A stretch of 64,000 nt of DNA from Diplonema papillatum (taxonomy: Eukaryota > Euglenozoa > Diplonemea > Diplonemida > Diplonemidae): contig JAPJBO010000345.1 in the NCBI GenBank assembly GCA_030068145.1, positions 62,001 to 126,000 on the forward strand. Reading direction: 5' to 3'. This document shows, in pieces, positions 1 through 10,748 of the stretch. The notes beneath the pieces were generated by a model. That model was not told where the DNA came from and made no database searches. It worked only from the letters and a program-made list of their open reading frames with translations. Position numbers and translations under genes: made by a program. Each line of letters starts with the position of its first letter. The first letter of the stretch is position 1.

Positions 1-3000
1 CAAAACAAAATGTGAACACTTCAGAAGACCCGAAAAGACTCCGGAAATCCAGAAAAAGTGGTCGGATGCTCGTTTGGGCTCGGAATGGCCGCAGATGCAG
101 AAGCGAGAATGAATCACCATCACACTGAAATTCCCTGGAGAAATCCGTGGAATAACCAGCTTTCACAATCTGTGATGTCATGCTGGTAGTTCTTGCAGAC
201 CTATGCTTGAGCAGAATTAATTCATTGTGATCCTTCCGGGATGCTTCAGGTTGTCAGGACTTTGTCTTCTCGAGGGAAAACCGCATGAGGCCCTTGTGCT
301 GTATGGTGAATTTGAAGTGGTGCAAAAGAAAGGTGTGCAGTGGAATAACAGACACAGCAAAAATATAAGGGGGACGAAACTTGTGAAAGATATTGCACAG
401 GTAAGTGTGTGCAGTGGATGAAGGGGAACAGGCAGAACACATTGAAATGCAGGCATGTCACACCCGCAAAACAATCCCTGGAGAAGTCTGGTACAAGTGT
501 TTAGATGTGTCTTACCCTCCTTCTGAAAGAGAACAAATTCTGATAGGCATACACATTGCCAAAGCACGCAAAGTGGTCTGACGCGGAATGCAGCCGCAGT
601 CCGATAAACCCAAGCCAGTCATACTAGATGACAGGAAAACGAACGGAAAAAACGTACTTGTGTATTGTGAAGGTATCAGCAAGGACCGGATGACAGTTCG
701 GAACTGTCAACATTCTGATGTGCTCTGGTGCTTCGACCGGTAATTCGGGTATGCCTGATTGACAGCCCAAGCATGGAGAAATTTTGAAACGCCATGTGTT
801 TGGTGTCTCTAATACTTTTCCCCGAGCTTGGAAGCCGGAATCTAGCAGAAGTTGCTCTTCTTGTGCAACCCGTGTGGATTTCCAAACTGCCAAGGGCTCG
901 GAATCAATGTGTGCAGGCAGGCCAGGTGTCGCAGAGGTAGGATGGTTCTTCCAGACATGCTTGTGCAGTGCTTGCCTGCCATGGCACTTGCACTTCGCAG
1001 CACTCAATGCTTACTGGGGAGCACGGTCATCGCAATGAGTGGCCTCTCGGAGAGGAGAAAAGGGGCTTCACTTGTCGCTCCCTTGCAAAACTGTGGAGTT
1101 GTCTCTGGCTGAACAGAAGCAATAAAGGACCCCTGTTTCTCAGGTGCCTTCCTGCCAATACCGAACCCAATGGTGTCATGACCGGAACTGCGGCGGATCT
1201 TGAAGATACACACACAGCTTCTCAGTCAAGTTCACGGGTAGAAAATGTTAAGACCAGTCTGTCTCCTCCTAATGGGCCGTGGTGTACAGTCTATATTTGG
1301 GGTTAGAATGCAAAGAACTGGTGTGATGGTGCATTAGCCACTTCAGTGACTATCTTTTCGAACGCACCAAGTCGTGCTTTCGTCGCTTGCACTCACTTGT
1401 AGCATCGTCTTCGCGCGGTCGGTTCGTCAAAGACGGCTCCAGACAATGCTGTGCAGCTCCAGGAAATAGCGATGGATCTGATAGACTGTGGCCAGACTGT
1501 GGTGAACCACGTGGGGCAATTCGATGCTGTGCTAAGGAGGCAGGGATGAACCGGCTCAAATTTATGAGCAAAGTTCGGGAGCAAAAAGACATCACTCCGC
1601 CAAATGCAGATGAATTAAACAATTTTGCAGTCGTTTCTCGTTGACAGAGAAAAGGTAGAAAATGCACGGATTGGTAGAAACGAAGAAGAAGGGATTCAGT
1701 GGAAGGGGAAAAACTAAGGAAATTGTAGAGGCTGACCGGTAATCACAACAAAAGACGGCGACTCTGCACATGCTTCTTGCAAAGGGATAGGGATGTGTGC
1801 AGCTTAGCACCGGGAAAGGCGACCTGGTACCCCATCGACCGCTGCAGTAACCGTAAACTGTGGCCGCTGCCGTTGTGGCGAGGTATTGCAGAGCTTAACT
1901 GAAAACTTGGACATATGGGGGTGAGCTGCAGCATCAATACACAGGAGGGCAAGTACGAAGGAGGTCTCGAATTGGCTGTTGTTGTGGTGTCTTTTGTTCT
2001 GTGTCTGCCAGCGGAATTATTCCTTCTTCCTCTTCAATGTGTGTTGTGGGGAGTGCTCAGGGGTTTCTTTCGGTTTCATAATATCATAATTGCTCCAATA
2101 GGACGAGACCGGAAACCCAGAAACATTGTCTGTCCCTTTTCAGTAAACATACAATTTTCGAGGGCGCAATACTGTGGACAACAGATATGCTACCAACTCT
2201 CCTGGACCAAGCCTTTTTTGGTCCCAAATACCTAGGGAAACTCCAATGTGGGGCCTGAGTGCTTCAGAAGTTCGAATGTCTGTGCAACCTTGCAACCTTT
2301 GTCAGCCTCCTTGTGCGGTATCTGTCAACCCCTGCTCCTCGAGTTTGGCATAAACTCACCTTCACCACTACTCGTTTCCAGATTCGCACATTGAATTTTC
2401 TTGAAACGAATCACGATGAAAACAAATGAGTGCAAAGATTCCCGTTTTTTAACTAGGTGTACCCAGCAGGTACAGAAGTCAGTCGCAAGGCCACAGCACA
2501 GGTGCACTGTTCTTCTGGTTGCTGCACACACATCAAGTATGAGACCCAACGCACACAACACATAGTTGCTGCGCAAGCGCATAACCGACTGACGAGTTCG
2601 ACACACTGTGCCCACTTGCCAGAGGAAAAATGAAACTTGCTAGCAGGCAAGTACGCTCCGACATGTGTTTGCAACGAATACAGGACTGATGGTTTGTGGT
2701 GCCAACCGTCCACACGGCTAATTTGGTCCAGTGTTTTTTGGACCCGGTTCCCAGCGGGCTTACACACTCTCTCCAGTTGAGCGGCCTCTTAGTGAGGCAC
2801 GCGATGCATCATATTTTAATGATGGCAGGTAAAAAAAACAACTCCGAACATAGAGAGGAAGAACTGTAGACGGCAAACCCGAGAGCTTAGAGCTTAGATC
2901 AGTAATGTATGCTCTTGTCGCGGAAGGGCCCGAACCTAACCCTAAAAGGATGCAACATGACAAAAATGACCTGAGGCTCCGAAGGTTGTCAAAAAAGAAG

Positions 3001-5102
3001 GCTACGCTTTTCCTCGCGCTTCTTCGTTTCCTCGGCTGTTTTCCCGGTCAATATCGGCAACTAACTCGCCAATACCTGCTGCTGTCAGCATGTGGACTCT
3101 CTCGCCAAGAAGGCGCTGTTCGCTTTGCCACCCCATGAAGCTTAGTCGCAAACTTTGTAGGCAAAAGTTCGAAGTACTGGTGTAATTCATTGATGAGACT
3201 ACGACACCTACACCTTGACAGCTGGTCCATCGGTCGTGGGTATGAAACCGGGAGAATGGGTGGCAGTGAACAGACAGCTTCGCGAAAACCCCCTCAGATT
3301 TGTCTGATTCCTTCACCAAGCGGTGTGAAGTGCGGTGCGCCAGAAGGTGAAGCAAGAGGTATTGGCAGGCGATGTGCGCAATGTGCACAACGGCTGCACG
3401 ACCTCGCACGAGTGGCTGGACAAACACCACCAGAACACGTAAGACAACGACGCAGTGCTGTAGCAATAGTTACCACCGGAACCGAGCAAAGAAGCAACAT
3501 CGACAGCCACAAGCACCCTCAAGTGTTGTAAAGAAGACCTCAACCGCAGCCGCTCGGTCAACGTAATAATGGGAGAGGCGCCAAACGCGCACATGCAAAC
3601 TTAAAAAGCGATGTAACCACTGATCTTCTGCATTCTATGAAATCGTCGGATCGTGCCGATGAAAATGCGAAGAATCTGTGACAGATAACGCGTCGCTGTT
3701 ATGCGCTTACCGCTGCTCGTGTTAGATCGCCGATGAGAGAGAGAAGTACTGTCAGCTCCAGCAACAAAAATGACTGCTTTGCACAATCAAGAAGGGGCCG
3801 AAGGCAGCCACAAAGCCAAAGAAAGGTCAGGCAAGAATGGCTGAAGGATGAGAAGGCCCGAAGATAAGGAAGGAGGAAGCGCCCGCGAAGATGGCGAAGA
3901 ACTAGGAGATCCGTCCTTCTGAAAGAAGTGCGTAGTTTTGGTTTATTGGGATGGAAGAAGAGCCAAAACCAGGTCTGGAAACGGACCAAACATGTCCGCG
4001 GGAGTGGTGAGACCTTTCGGTGTATGGCAAAGAATTCTGCCCAAACCTCCCCCTATTGGCAACCTTCCATCCTTTCACAAAGAAGTGGGGTTTCTGTTCG
4101 TTTCTTTATGTTCAAAAAACGAAAGAAACAGTTTCCCTCAAGTTGCTGACAGCTACCTAGTATTTGTCGATCGGTGACTTTTTTAGCGTTTCTTTTTATG
4201 ATTAGTATGCTTCACGATCTGCAAATGTGACTTCCTAAGGATGAGTTGCTTGGCATAAATGTATCCTTCGGTGCACTGTCGAAATCAAGTCGAAACGGGT
4301 GCACCGCCATCGTAAATCTTCGCAGGGCTGGGTCATTTTGCACTACCTGGTGCTTACTGCCGATCAACATCCCACTGAGCTGCTGCGTTGTGTATTAATC
4401 CATATCAAGGTTTCCTAGACAATTCCTTGATACTAGGCTTCGCGCTTCATGTTGCAGTTCCTTACCTCCTGATAAGCGCACAATCTAACATTTGCCGTGT
4501 TCTGTGTGTGTATTTAGCTCTTGGCTTTTGGAGTGGAAAGCGCGGTCCTGTTCCAAGACTCATTTGCGTGAGGATGTGGCTCAAGCACCTGTCGTCCACG
4601 GAGCAGGGTTGGTAGCCGCAGCCGAGTCACGATGTGCCCAGTTGCTAATGTGGCCAAATTCTCCGAAGTGCCTTGTCCAGCCATTAGGCCCAATCAATAA
4701 CTCGGTCGAAATCTCATTTTGGGGGCTCGATCATCATTTTTAAGCTTGCTTCTGCAGGTGCAGGGTTCTCCAGCAGAAACCGACATTTTGGAGACTTACC
4801 AGCCTGACACCCTTCAGGCCCGTACAGGGCTCTGCACTCGTAGGATCCTGTTCAGGCTCTTTTTTCAGGTCTTTTCATAACAGGTATGTCCGGGTTAACA
4901 CCACAGGCACTGGCCCGGTTGCACGTCGCACTCCGCTACCCCGGCCCGTGGACCAGCTATTTCAGAAAATCCAGGCAGAATGCCATGGTGGACAAAGAAT
5001 TTCGAAAGATGTAGCCACAAGGTTGAGTAGTTCCAGCCTTAGAACAAATTGAACACATACTTGCTTCTTCCACACATGCTTCCATACATCACCAAGAGGT
5101 AG
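1..5102. other. No recognisable gene
   Basis: Only short open frames without recognisable domains occur on either strand, and none shows a convincing start, splice frame or family motif. The base composition is mixed and no long tandem repeat is visible. A small hydrophobic frame at 1915-2235 (+) was considered but has no other support. Exons of an intron-rich gene could be missed by eye. Confidence 0.5.
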
Positions 5103-5810
5103 CTAGGCTTGGTGAGGAAGAATGGAAAGGGGGGGCGGCGTTGCGTGCATGCTGGTGTTCGGAATCGAGGCTTCGCTCTTGTGCAAATAATTCGCAAATG
5201 GAACAGGTTGCGGTCCGGTTGTGCATGCTAGTGGGTCGCACAGAGAGCCACCTGAGGTTCTACACATGACAAAGTGAGACAATTGGGTACTCAGATTGTG
5301 TGCCTCCGTGTCGTTGTAAGCACTTACGGTTGCAAGTGTGATGCTGTCCCCACCGGTAGGTCCTGTCGTCGTAATGCGCAAATCGTACGTGCGGCGACGG
5401 CTCGTGCAGTCGCACATTTCTCTAACCCGTTCGTACTCGCAGCCGGCGAAGCTCGCATAAGAAGTTGACTTCTCTTGCATTCTTAAGCAGATCATCGATG
5501 CTGACCGTGCGATCACTAGCTGCTTGCTGTCATCAAACGTGACGTGCCGCTTTTTGGTCATGAAAACGAGCAGCACAATTGCCAGGACTGGCAAAACACA
5601 GGGCGCTACTATGAGGTACAAGTACTCATTCGGATTATCCAGCTGGTTTTCTGAGTCTGACATCTTAATGATCGCGATGACGACGTACAACAGGTATAGT
5701 GCAAAGAACCCACCTGCCACGATGCAGACAACATATGGATTCTCCTCGCGCTCCCATATCCCAGTCCCAGTGTTCGAAAACGTGAGCGGGTTCGCATGAC
5801 TGTTTCCCAT
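5103..5810 (-). CDS. Two-pass membrane protein with cytosolic beta-rich tail
   Basis: This is a 235-residue open frame starting at an ATG (5810). Two hydrophobic segments lie at about residues 27-48 and 64-84, joined by a short polar loop rich in Asp and Asn. A basic KKRH follows the second segment, which suggests that the tail faces the cytosol. The tail (about 88-185) alternates hydrophobic and polar residues (HVTFDDSKQLVIARSASM, then YDLRITTTG) like a PH-type beta domain, and the last 40 residues are Pro/Ser-rich. I do not recognise a named family. The clear membrane topology and long frame support a real gene. It stands alone between a gene-poor region and the 3' end of LINE-A. A spliced continuation cannot be excluded. 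Confidence 0.65.
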   Translation of the reverse strand: MGNSHANPLTFSNTGTGIWEREENPYVVCIVAGGFFALYLLYVVIAIIKMSDSENQLDNPNEYLYLIVAPCVLPVLAIVLLVFMTKKRHVTFDDSKQLVIARSASMICLRMQEKSTSYASFAGCEYERVREMCDCTSRRRTYDLRITTTGPTGGDSITLATVSAYNDTEAHNLSTQLSHFVMCRTSGGSLCDPLACTTGPQPVPFANYLHKSEASIPNTSMHATPPPLSILPHQA

Positions 5811-5936
5811 AGTGTTACCTTCGCCTCCCTTCTTACTTTTCCTATTGTTTAGAGTAAAAGTTCGCTAAAGATTTGAAGTCTTCGGGTGTCTTTCGCCGAT
5901 AGGGATATCCTATGTCCGGGGAAAAAAAGGGAATGG

Positions 5937-6195
5937 TTTTATTTCAGTTCTCTGGGGAAGAGTTGCCGCGCCAAACCTCGCTTCTTTGTACCACATGCGG
6001 AGAAAGGAGAAACAGAGACATAAATAGAGACAGAGAGGGTTTGGAGGAGGACGCTGGCGTGCGTCGGGGCCAGTGAGAAACACCGGCCACCTTGCTAGAT
6101 AAATGCTGCCGCGGAAAAGGAGCCCTTTCATTCGCTGGGGTCAGCACCCCTGCGGAGGCCCTCTTCCGTGTGCCTTCACGCGGAAGGAAACAGTA
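5937..6195. repeat. Dispersed repeat R1, copy 1
   Basis: About 255 bp here match 22838-23092 closely, including TTGGAGGAGGACGC, ACACCGGCCACCTTGCTAGA and CCTGCGGAGGCCCTCTTCCG. Read on the minus strand, both copies end in GAAATAAAAC, which contains an AATAAA-like signal. The repeat lies just beyond the 3' tail of LINE-A. It may be a SINE or a transcript 3' end; no internal polymerase III boxes were recognised. Confidence 0.7.
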
Positions 6196-6272
6196 GGCAG
6201 GATTGTATCGGTCTGTGTGTTGAGCAAGGATTTCTTCTTCCTTGTCGCACAAGGGGAAAGGAGGAGGAAAAC

Positions 6273-6304
<32 letters not shown>

Positions 6305-6368
6305 CGAGTTAGAGTGCAGGGACCATCTCTCCGAGGAGTATCCGGTCGCCCCACTACTATCCGTACTA

Positions 6369-9300
6369 CTACGGCGGGCGCAAGTCGTTGCGCCGTGGGC
6401 GCGGAGCGAGCCGTGCTTCTGTCAAAGATGATTGTTGCACCGATGGTGGCGCAGCCGGGGGCGTTCTGACTGGCGGACGAGACCGCCTGGCAGGCGTGTG
6501 TTGACACGTTGTTTCGCGGGCTCTCCTCCTTTTGGCAATAGCCCGCCCTATGGCGGCGGCTAGCATCTTGACAGAGAATCTCAACTCCCACTGAACATAG
6601 GGTACGTCGTGCGGATATTCAGGCACGGCATCGTTCCAGCTGTTACGGGCGCAAATTGTTTCCAGCTTGCCCAACATCCACTCGGTCTTCCGTCCAGCCG
6701 CAAAGCGTGGGCGGTGGGTACAACCCGGCATAGCCGGCGCACCAAAACAGCGGAGGGAACAGACCCCCTGCCGCCACTTCCCAGGGAAGGAGGCGACTCC
6801 TGAGTCGGCGCAGCACAGGTCGTTGATAGCTCGCATAAGGTACCCAATTTGCAGCCCCTTCTCGGCGAAGGTTCTCCCTGGGAGCTTCGAACGCGTAAAT
6901 GCCTCAAAATCAAGCGCGAGTTCCACGCCTGTCGTCGGGAGAGGGTTGGAGCTGACCCACGATAGACTCCGCAGCCAGAAGACCAACGTCGCTGCGAAGC
7001 GGGTTCCGATGTTGGTCGTTAGCAACTTACGACTGTCCGTTGCTAAGTGTACGTCGTATTTCGTCGACGCACCTGAGGCGAGTTCCCAAGGGCGTGTTGC
7101 CGCAAGGCTCCGCTGCGCCTGCGCCATCTCGATTGAGATCGTACCGATCAGCCTCTGGATCTTCTCCAGGAGGTCAGGAGGGGTCCCGTAGGGGGGTATC
7201 CCTCTAATGCACAAGCACTGGGGCATGTCCCGGACCATCGCCTCAGCAATGCAAAACCGGGATCGCAGCTCGTTCCATCTACAACCTGGGCCCGGACATT
7301 GCCAGTAGTAATGCCACAGGGTCCCCGTCGCACCGCTGTCGCAGAACTCGCAGTCGCCGCTCCCCGAACCCCACTTCCTGCGGCACCATTCCCGTGAGTA
7401 CACCGCTCCCCCAATACATCGACTGATCGCGGAACTCAATTTGTGGTCCGTCGCGCGGTTCAGCCAAAGCCGATTCATGGCACGTACGTCCACCCCTCCT
7501 TCGATTCCGTCAAATCCTTGTCTCTGTGTGGTCAAGTAACGCCACGCGCGCAGACGCAGGCCCTCACGAAAGAGGTGTGGGGCTTCTTTACCGAGTAGCG
7601 ACACGGGAGTCCCGTCGAAAGACAGGGACTGGAAGCTGTGCTGCGTGGCCCGTAGGAATCTTATCTCCCGCAGAAGATTAGCCATAAGACCTACGGGACC
7701 CTTGATAGACGAGTCGGCTCCCACGCGAAGGAGAGCGTCCATCCTCACCCGAAACCTCTCTTTCCCGTATTGTTTCACGAACGTGCGGAATAAGCTGAAA
7801 CCTGAGGCGCATGCCGGATCACACAGGTGTGCTTTTGCAACCAGGGAGAGAACCGCAAGAGGGCTCTTCGCCCGGTTAGATCGAGGGATCACGCAAGCGG
7901 AGAGTGCCGTTCGGAGCGTTGAGCTGTTGACGAAGCCACCTGTTGTATTCGTGCAGTAGGCCGCCCCGTAATACGCGGAGGCTGCGATCGTCTGCATTAT
8001 GCGGAACTTCGTGCGATGCATGAGCGGCGCCGCCTCAAGTCTGGCCGCGGCCTCGACCGTGGCGTTGGCCCTGCGGTTGTCAACGGGTCCCTCTGTGCCC
8101 AGGGGGACACCCAAAACCTTCACTATTTTGCTCGATCGAATTATTTTGCGACCGATCACGAGGCGAGGAGGCTCTGGGGACGTCGAGAAGGAGACCGACT
8201 TGTCCTCGTTGAGGGCAAAGCCTGTCAGGCTGTCGAACACCTCTGTGGTTCGAATTCCCTCTTGGAGTAGCCTCGCAAGTTGCGACAGCAGGTACAGATC
8301 GTCGGCGAACGACTTCGGACTCACCCGAGCTCGGCTGACCAAGGCCTTCGAGAGAACAGAGAGGAGCGCGTTGATCAGGACCACTGATATCGGGCAGCCC
8401 TGGAGAATTCCGTTGGTGACAGTGAACATCTCGCCGACTCCCAAGGGGTACCGGAAGCGACGCCTCAGGTGCTTGTATATGTGGCGTAAGGGTGCCAGCA
8501 CACGCTCGTGAAGCCCAAGCGCCTCCATCAAGTCGAGCACCAGGGCCTGAGGGACGCGGTCAAAGCACTTGGCAAAGTCGAGTGCGACCCCGCACAGGGG
8601 TGTACCGTTTGTCAGTGATTCCTCTATCGATAGGGCGATATCCATGACCACGTCGTCGCAGGAGTGGCCGTGCCGGAAACCATGTTGCGACCCGTGAATC
8701 CATAGCTCTTGCCAGAGCATGACATCCTGTAGGCGCACGCTAGCCCAGAGTCGGTATACCACGCTCGAGACAGTAATCGGACGCAGCTTCAGTGGATCAC
8801 TCCCTTCTCCTTTAGGAATTAAGGTGACCATTGCGTCCAGGACTCCGTCGGGCCAGAAGCCGGTTTCCTCTACCTCGTTGAGCACCACGACAAAGCTTTC
8901 CAGGATTGCATTCGGCAGAACGGCGATTTCACGCATGCGCCAGCCGTCTACACCGCAAGACGTCTGTACGCTCTTCTTTTTCGCCACCTGACGAAGCCGC
9001 TCGGCCGTGATCGGATTTAGATTGCATGGGTGTTGCGTGATAAAGTCTTTGTACTCCTGGAAGAAAGGGGCAAACTCGGGTTCCCTCTTCTCGGCGTACA
9101 TGCGGAGCACTGGATCCCAACTCCTCCTCACCAACGCGTCAACTTCTGCCAAGTTCGCAGTGAGCCGCCCATCGGCCCCAGTTACAAACGATAACCCCGA
9201 TGGCGCGTCTTTCTTCACCCAAGCGAACGATTCCTTCCCCAGGGGGTCGCGAAGCTCCCGCTGACTCCTCGCGCTCTTCAGGTATCTCGAAGTTAGCGTG

Positions 9301-10748
9301 CTATGCGCCAGGTCACGACACAGTCCTGAGACGGTAAACGCGAGGCCTCTTCCGATTTTCGCTGACGGCGGCTCGGGTGGCAGAGCACACTTCCCATCCG
9401 TGCGCTGCAACACGAAACTTCGAAAGGAGCGTATTTTCGTCCACTGTCCCTCAAGCTGGAAGGGCAAAGGGCCAGGGGAGACGATTGTGCTTTCCCATTT
9501 GGCTCTGGCGGCTGCGTACTCCCGTATGCGCCCAAGGAGACACCTGGCTCTCTTCAAAGAAGCTGTATCGGCTCCCGCACCTTCAGGGGACGGCCTCGCC
9601 GATACTCGCTGAGAGTTCAATTCCCGACGTACGCCACGGCCACAGTACCCGGTTAGGTTGCCTTCGATTCCGGATTTGAGGATGAGGTACTCTTCCGCAG
9701 CTCGCGAAGTCCGTTGCCAGAGGAAGTTCACCCGGGGGCTACCTTCGAGCCCGGGGGGGCAAGGGTCCCCGAGGCGGTACTTCTCAGAGACGTTCCGGAG
9801 GGCATTCGGGTCGTCCAGGCCGCTCAGCCCGGTGCTTGGAATTGCCCGGGGGTACCGGAGTACCGGGTTCAGTTGTTGGAATACTGCAAGATTAAAGGTG
9901 GCTCGGACCGCCTTGTGCGTAGGGAGGCCGGCTTCGAAAGTCTCCACGCGACCGAGAGCGGCAGAAGCGACTTCGTTGGTGAGAAGAAGGTCGATGCGTG
10001 ACGGCTGACCGTGGTAACATGTAAACTCTGCAGGACTTCCCAGGGCTTCAGCTTGCAGCTCGGCAGAGTCCGACCAGCCGTTGCGCAAGGCGAAACGGAG
10101 CGCCGGGGAACCGAGGGGGGTCGTGTTGAAATCGCCGGCGGCGACAAGGGGCACAGCACCCAAGCGCTGGCGCAATCCCCACAGGGATCCCTCGATCAAC
10201 CTTTCCCGCTCGGGTTTTTCGGAAATGCCACAGTGACCGTACAATGACACCACGTGTACGGCTCCTTTACCTACACCTGTCGCGACACGTACATGCAAGA
10301 AGCGGGCCGATTCGTAGGCACGTTGCTCGGCTGCGTCAAAAGGCTCGACGATACATGCAGGCAAGCCTTTCTTGACGAAAATCGCGACTCCTGCACTACC
10401 TCCTGTAACCTGGGATGGGACGCTGTTGCCGCACTTCCGCCCAACACAGCAGCTGCCGAAGAAGGGTTGCCATACATCAAGGGCGCCGGCTTGTTTCAGG
10501 GCCATCCGGATACTTCTCTGCCCGGCACTCGTCAACTTCGTTTCTTGAACACAGATGATGTCCGCCGCTATGCAGATGAGGAGGTACAGGTTCTTCATCA
10601 AGGACGTGACATTTATAGTCACAATTCGAATTGGTGGAGGGCCAGGGTTGGGTTCGATACCTTGAGTCACGAGAAGCGCGTACGCTACGAGGGCCAGATA
10701 GAACTCTCTCGTCGGCTGGGGGGACAAATCGTTGGCGTGGATCACCAT
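6369..10748 (-). CDS. LINE-A ORF2: AP-type endonuclease and reverse transcriptase
   Basis: This is a 1459-residue frame from an ATG (10748). It begins with a hydrophobic stretch (residues 16-28) that runs into a 2A-like GIEPNPGP (30-37). The endonuclease follows: TINVTS, VCVQETKL, GDFNTTP, RIDLLLTN and the late THKAV histidine. The reverse transcriptase shows QHGFRHGHSCDD, ALDFAKCFDRVP, NGILQGCPIS and the catalytic FADD. A C-terminal CEFCD...HYYWQCP finger is typical of LINE ORF2 tails. It nicks target DNA and copies the element RNA at the nick. Its start overlaps the ORF1 stop by 7 nt in another frame. The motifs match LINE-B ORF2 throughout, but LINE-A lacks the extra Cys/His-rich tail of LINE-B. 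The clade beyond endonuclease-bearing LINEs is not resolved. Confidence 0.93.
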   Translation of the reverse strand: MVIHANDLSPQPTREFYLALVAYALLVTQGIEPNPGPPPIRIVTINVTSLMKNLYLLICIAADIICVQETKLTSAGQRSIRMALKQAGALDVWQPFFGSCCVGRKCGNSVPSQVTGGSAGVAIFVKKGLPACIVEPFDAAEQRAYESARFLHVRVATGVGKGAVHVVSLYGHCGISEKPERERLIEGSLWGLRQRLGAVPLVAAGDFNTTPLGSPALRFALRNGWSDSAELQAEALGSPAEFTCYHGQPSRIDLLLTNEVASAALGRVETFEAGLPTHKAVRATFNLAVFQQLNPVLRYPRAIPSTGLSGLDDPNALRNVSEKYRLGDPCPPGLEGSPRVNFLWQRTSRAAEEYLILKSGIEGNLTGYCGRGVRRELNSQRVSARPSPEGAGADTASLKRARCLLGRIREYAAARAKWESTIVSPGPLPFQLEGQWTKIRSFRSFVLQRTDGKCALPPEPPSAKIGRGLAFTVSGLCRDLAHSTLTSRYLKSARSQRELRDPLGKESFAWVKKDAPSGLSFVTGADGRLTANLAEVDALVRRSWDPVLRMYAEKREPEFAPFFQEYKDFITQHPCNLNPITAERLRQVAKKKSVQTSCGVDGWRMREIAVLPNAILESFVVVLNEVEETGFWPDGVLDAMVTLIPKGEGSDPLKLRPITVSSVVYRLWASVRLQDVMLWQELWIHGSQHGFRHGHSCDDVVMDIALSIEESLTNGTPLCGVALDFAKCFDRVPQALVLDLMEALGLHERVLAPLRHIYKHLRRRFRYPLGVGEMFTVTNGILQGCPISVVLINALLSVLSKALVSRARVSPKSFADDLYLLSQLARLLQEGIRTTEVFDSLTGFALNEDKSVSFSTSPEPPRLVIGRKIIRSSKIVKVLGVPLGTEGPVDNRRANATVEAAARLEAAPLMHRTKFRIMQTIAASAYYGAAYCTNTTGGFVNSSTLRTALSACVIPRSNRAKSPLAVLSLVAKAHLCDPACASGFSLFRTFVKQYGKERFRVRMDALLRVGADSSIKGPVGLMANLLREIRFLRATQHSFQSLSFDGTPVSLLGKEAPHLFREGLRLRAWRYLTTQRQGFDGIEGGVDVRAMNRLWLNRATDHKLSSAISRCIGGAVYSREWCRRKWGSGSGDCEFCDSGATGTLWHYYWQCPGPGCRWNELRSRFCIAEAMVRDMPQCLCIRGIPPYGTPPDLLEKIQRLIGTISIEMAQAQRSLAATRPWELASGASTKYDVHLATDSRKLLTTNIGTRFAATLVFWLRSLSWVSSNPLPTTGVELALDFEAFTRSKLPGRTFAEKGLQIGYLMRAINDLCCADSGVASFPGKWRQGVCSLRCFGAPAMPGCTHRPRFAAGRKTEWMLGKLETICARNSWNDAVPEYPHDVPYVQWELRFSVKMLAAAIGRAIAKRRRARETTCQHTPARRSRPPVRTPPAAPPSVQQSSLTEARLAPRPRRNDLRPP
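10638..10661 (-). other. 2A-like ribosome-skipping motif (GIEPNPGP)
   Basis: The last residues fit the 2A consensus (G/D)(V/I)ExNPG|P exactly, with the expected break before the final Pro at residue 37 of ORF2. Leading it is a hydrophobic segment (FYLALVAYALLV). 2A sequences are known in other LINEs such as trypanosome L1Tc. Skipping here would free a 36-residue leader from the endonuclease. Confidence 0.7.
10742..10748 (-). promoter_or_regulatory. ORF1 stop / ORF2 start overlap (ATGGTGA)
   Basis: The ORF2 ATG lies 4 nt upstream of the last base of the ORF1 TGA, so the two frames overlap by 7 nt. Overlaps of this kind are used for coupled termination and reinitiation in some LINEs such as SART1 (UAAUG). 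Its use here is inferred. Confidence 0.6.

Noticed and set aside
2925-2950. CCTAACCCTAAAAGG as telomeric repeat
   Set aside because: Only about two units occur, with no array.
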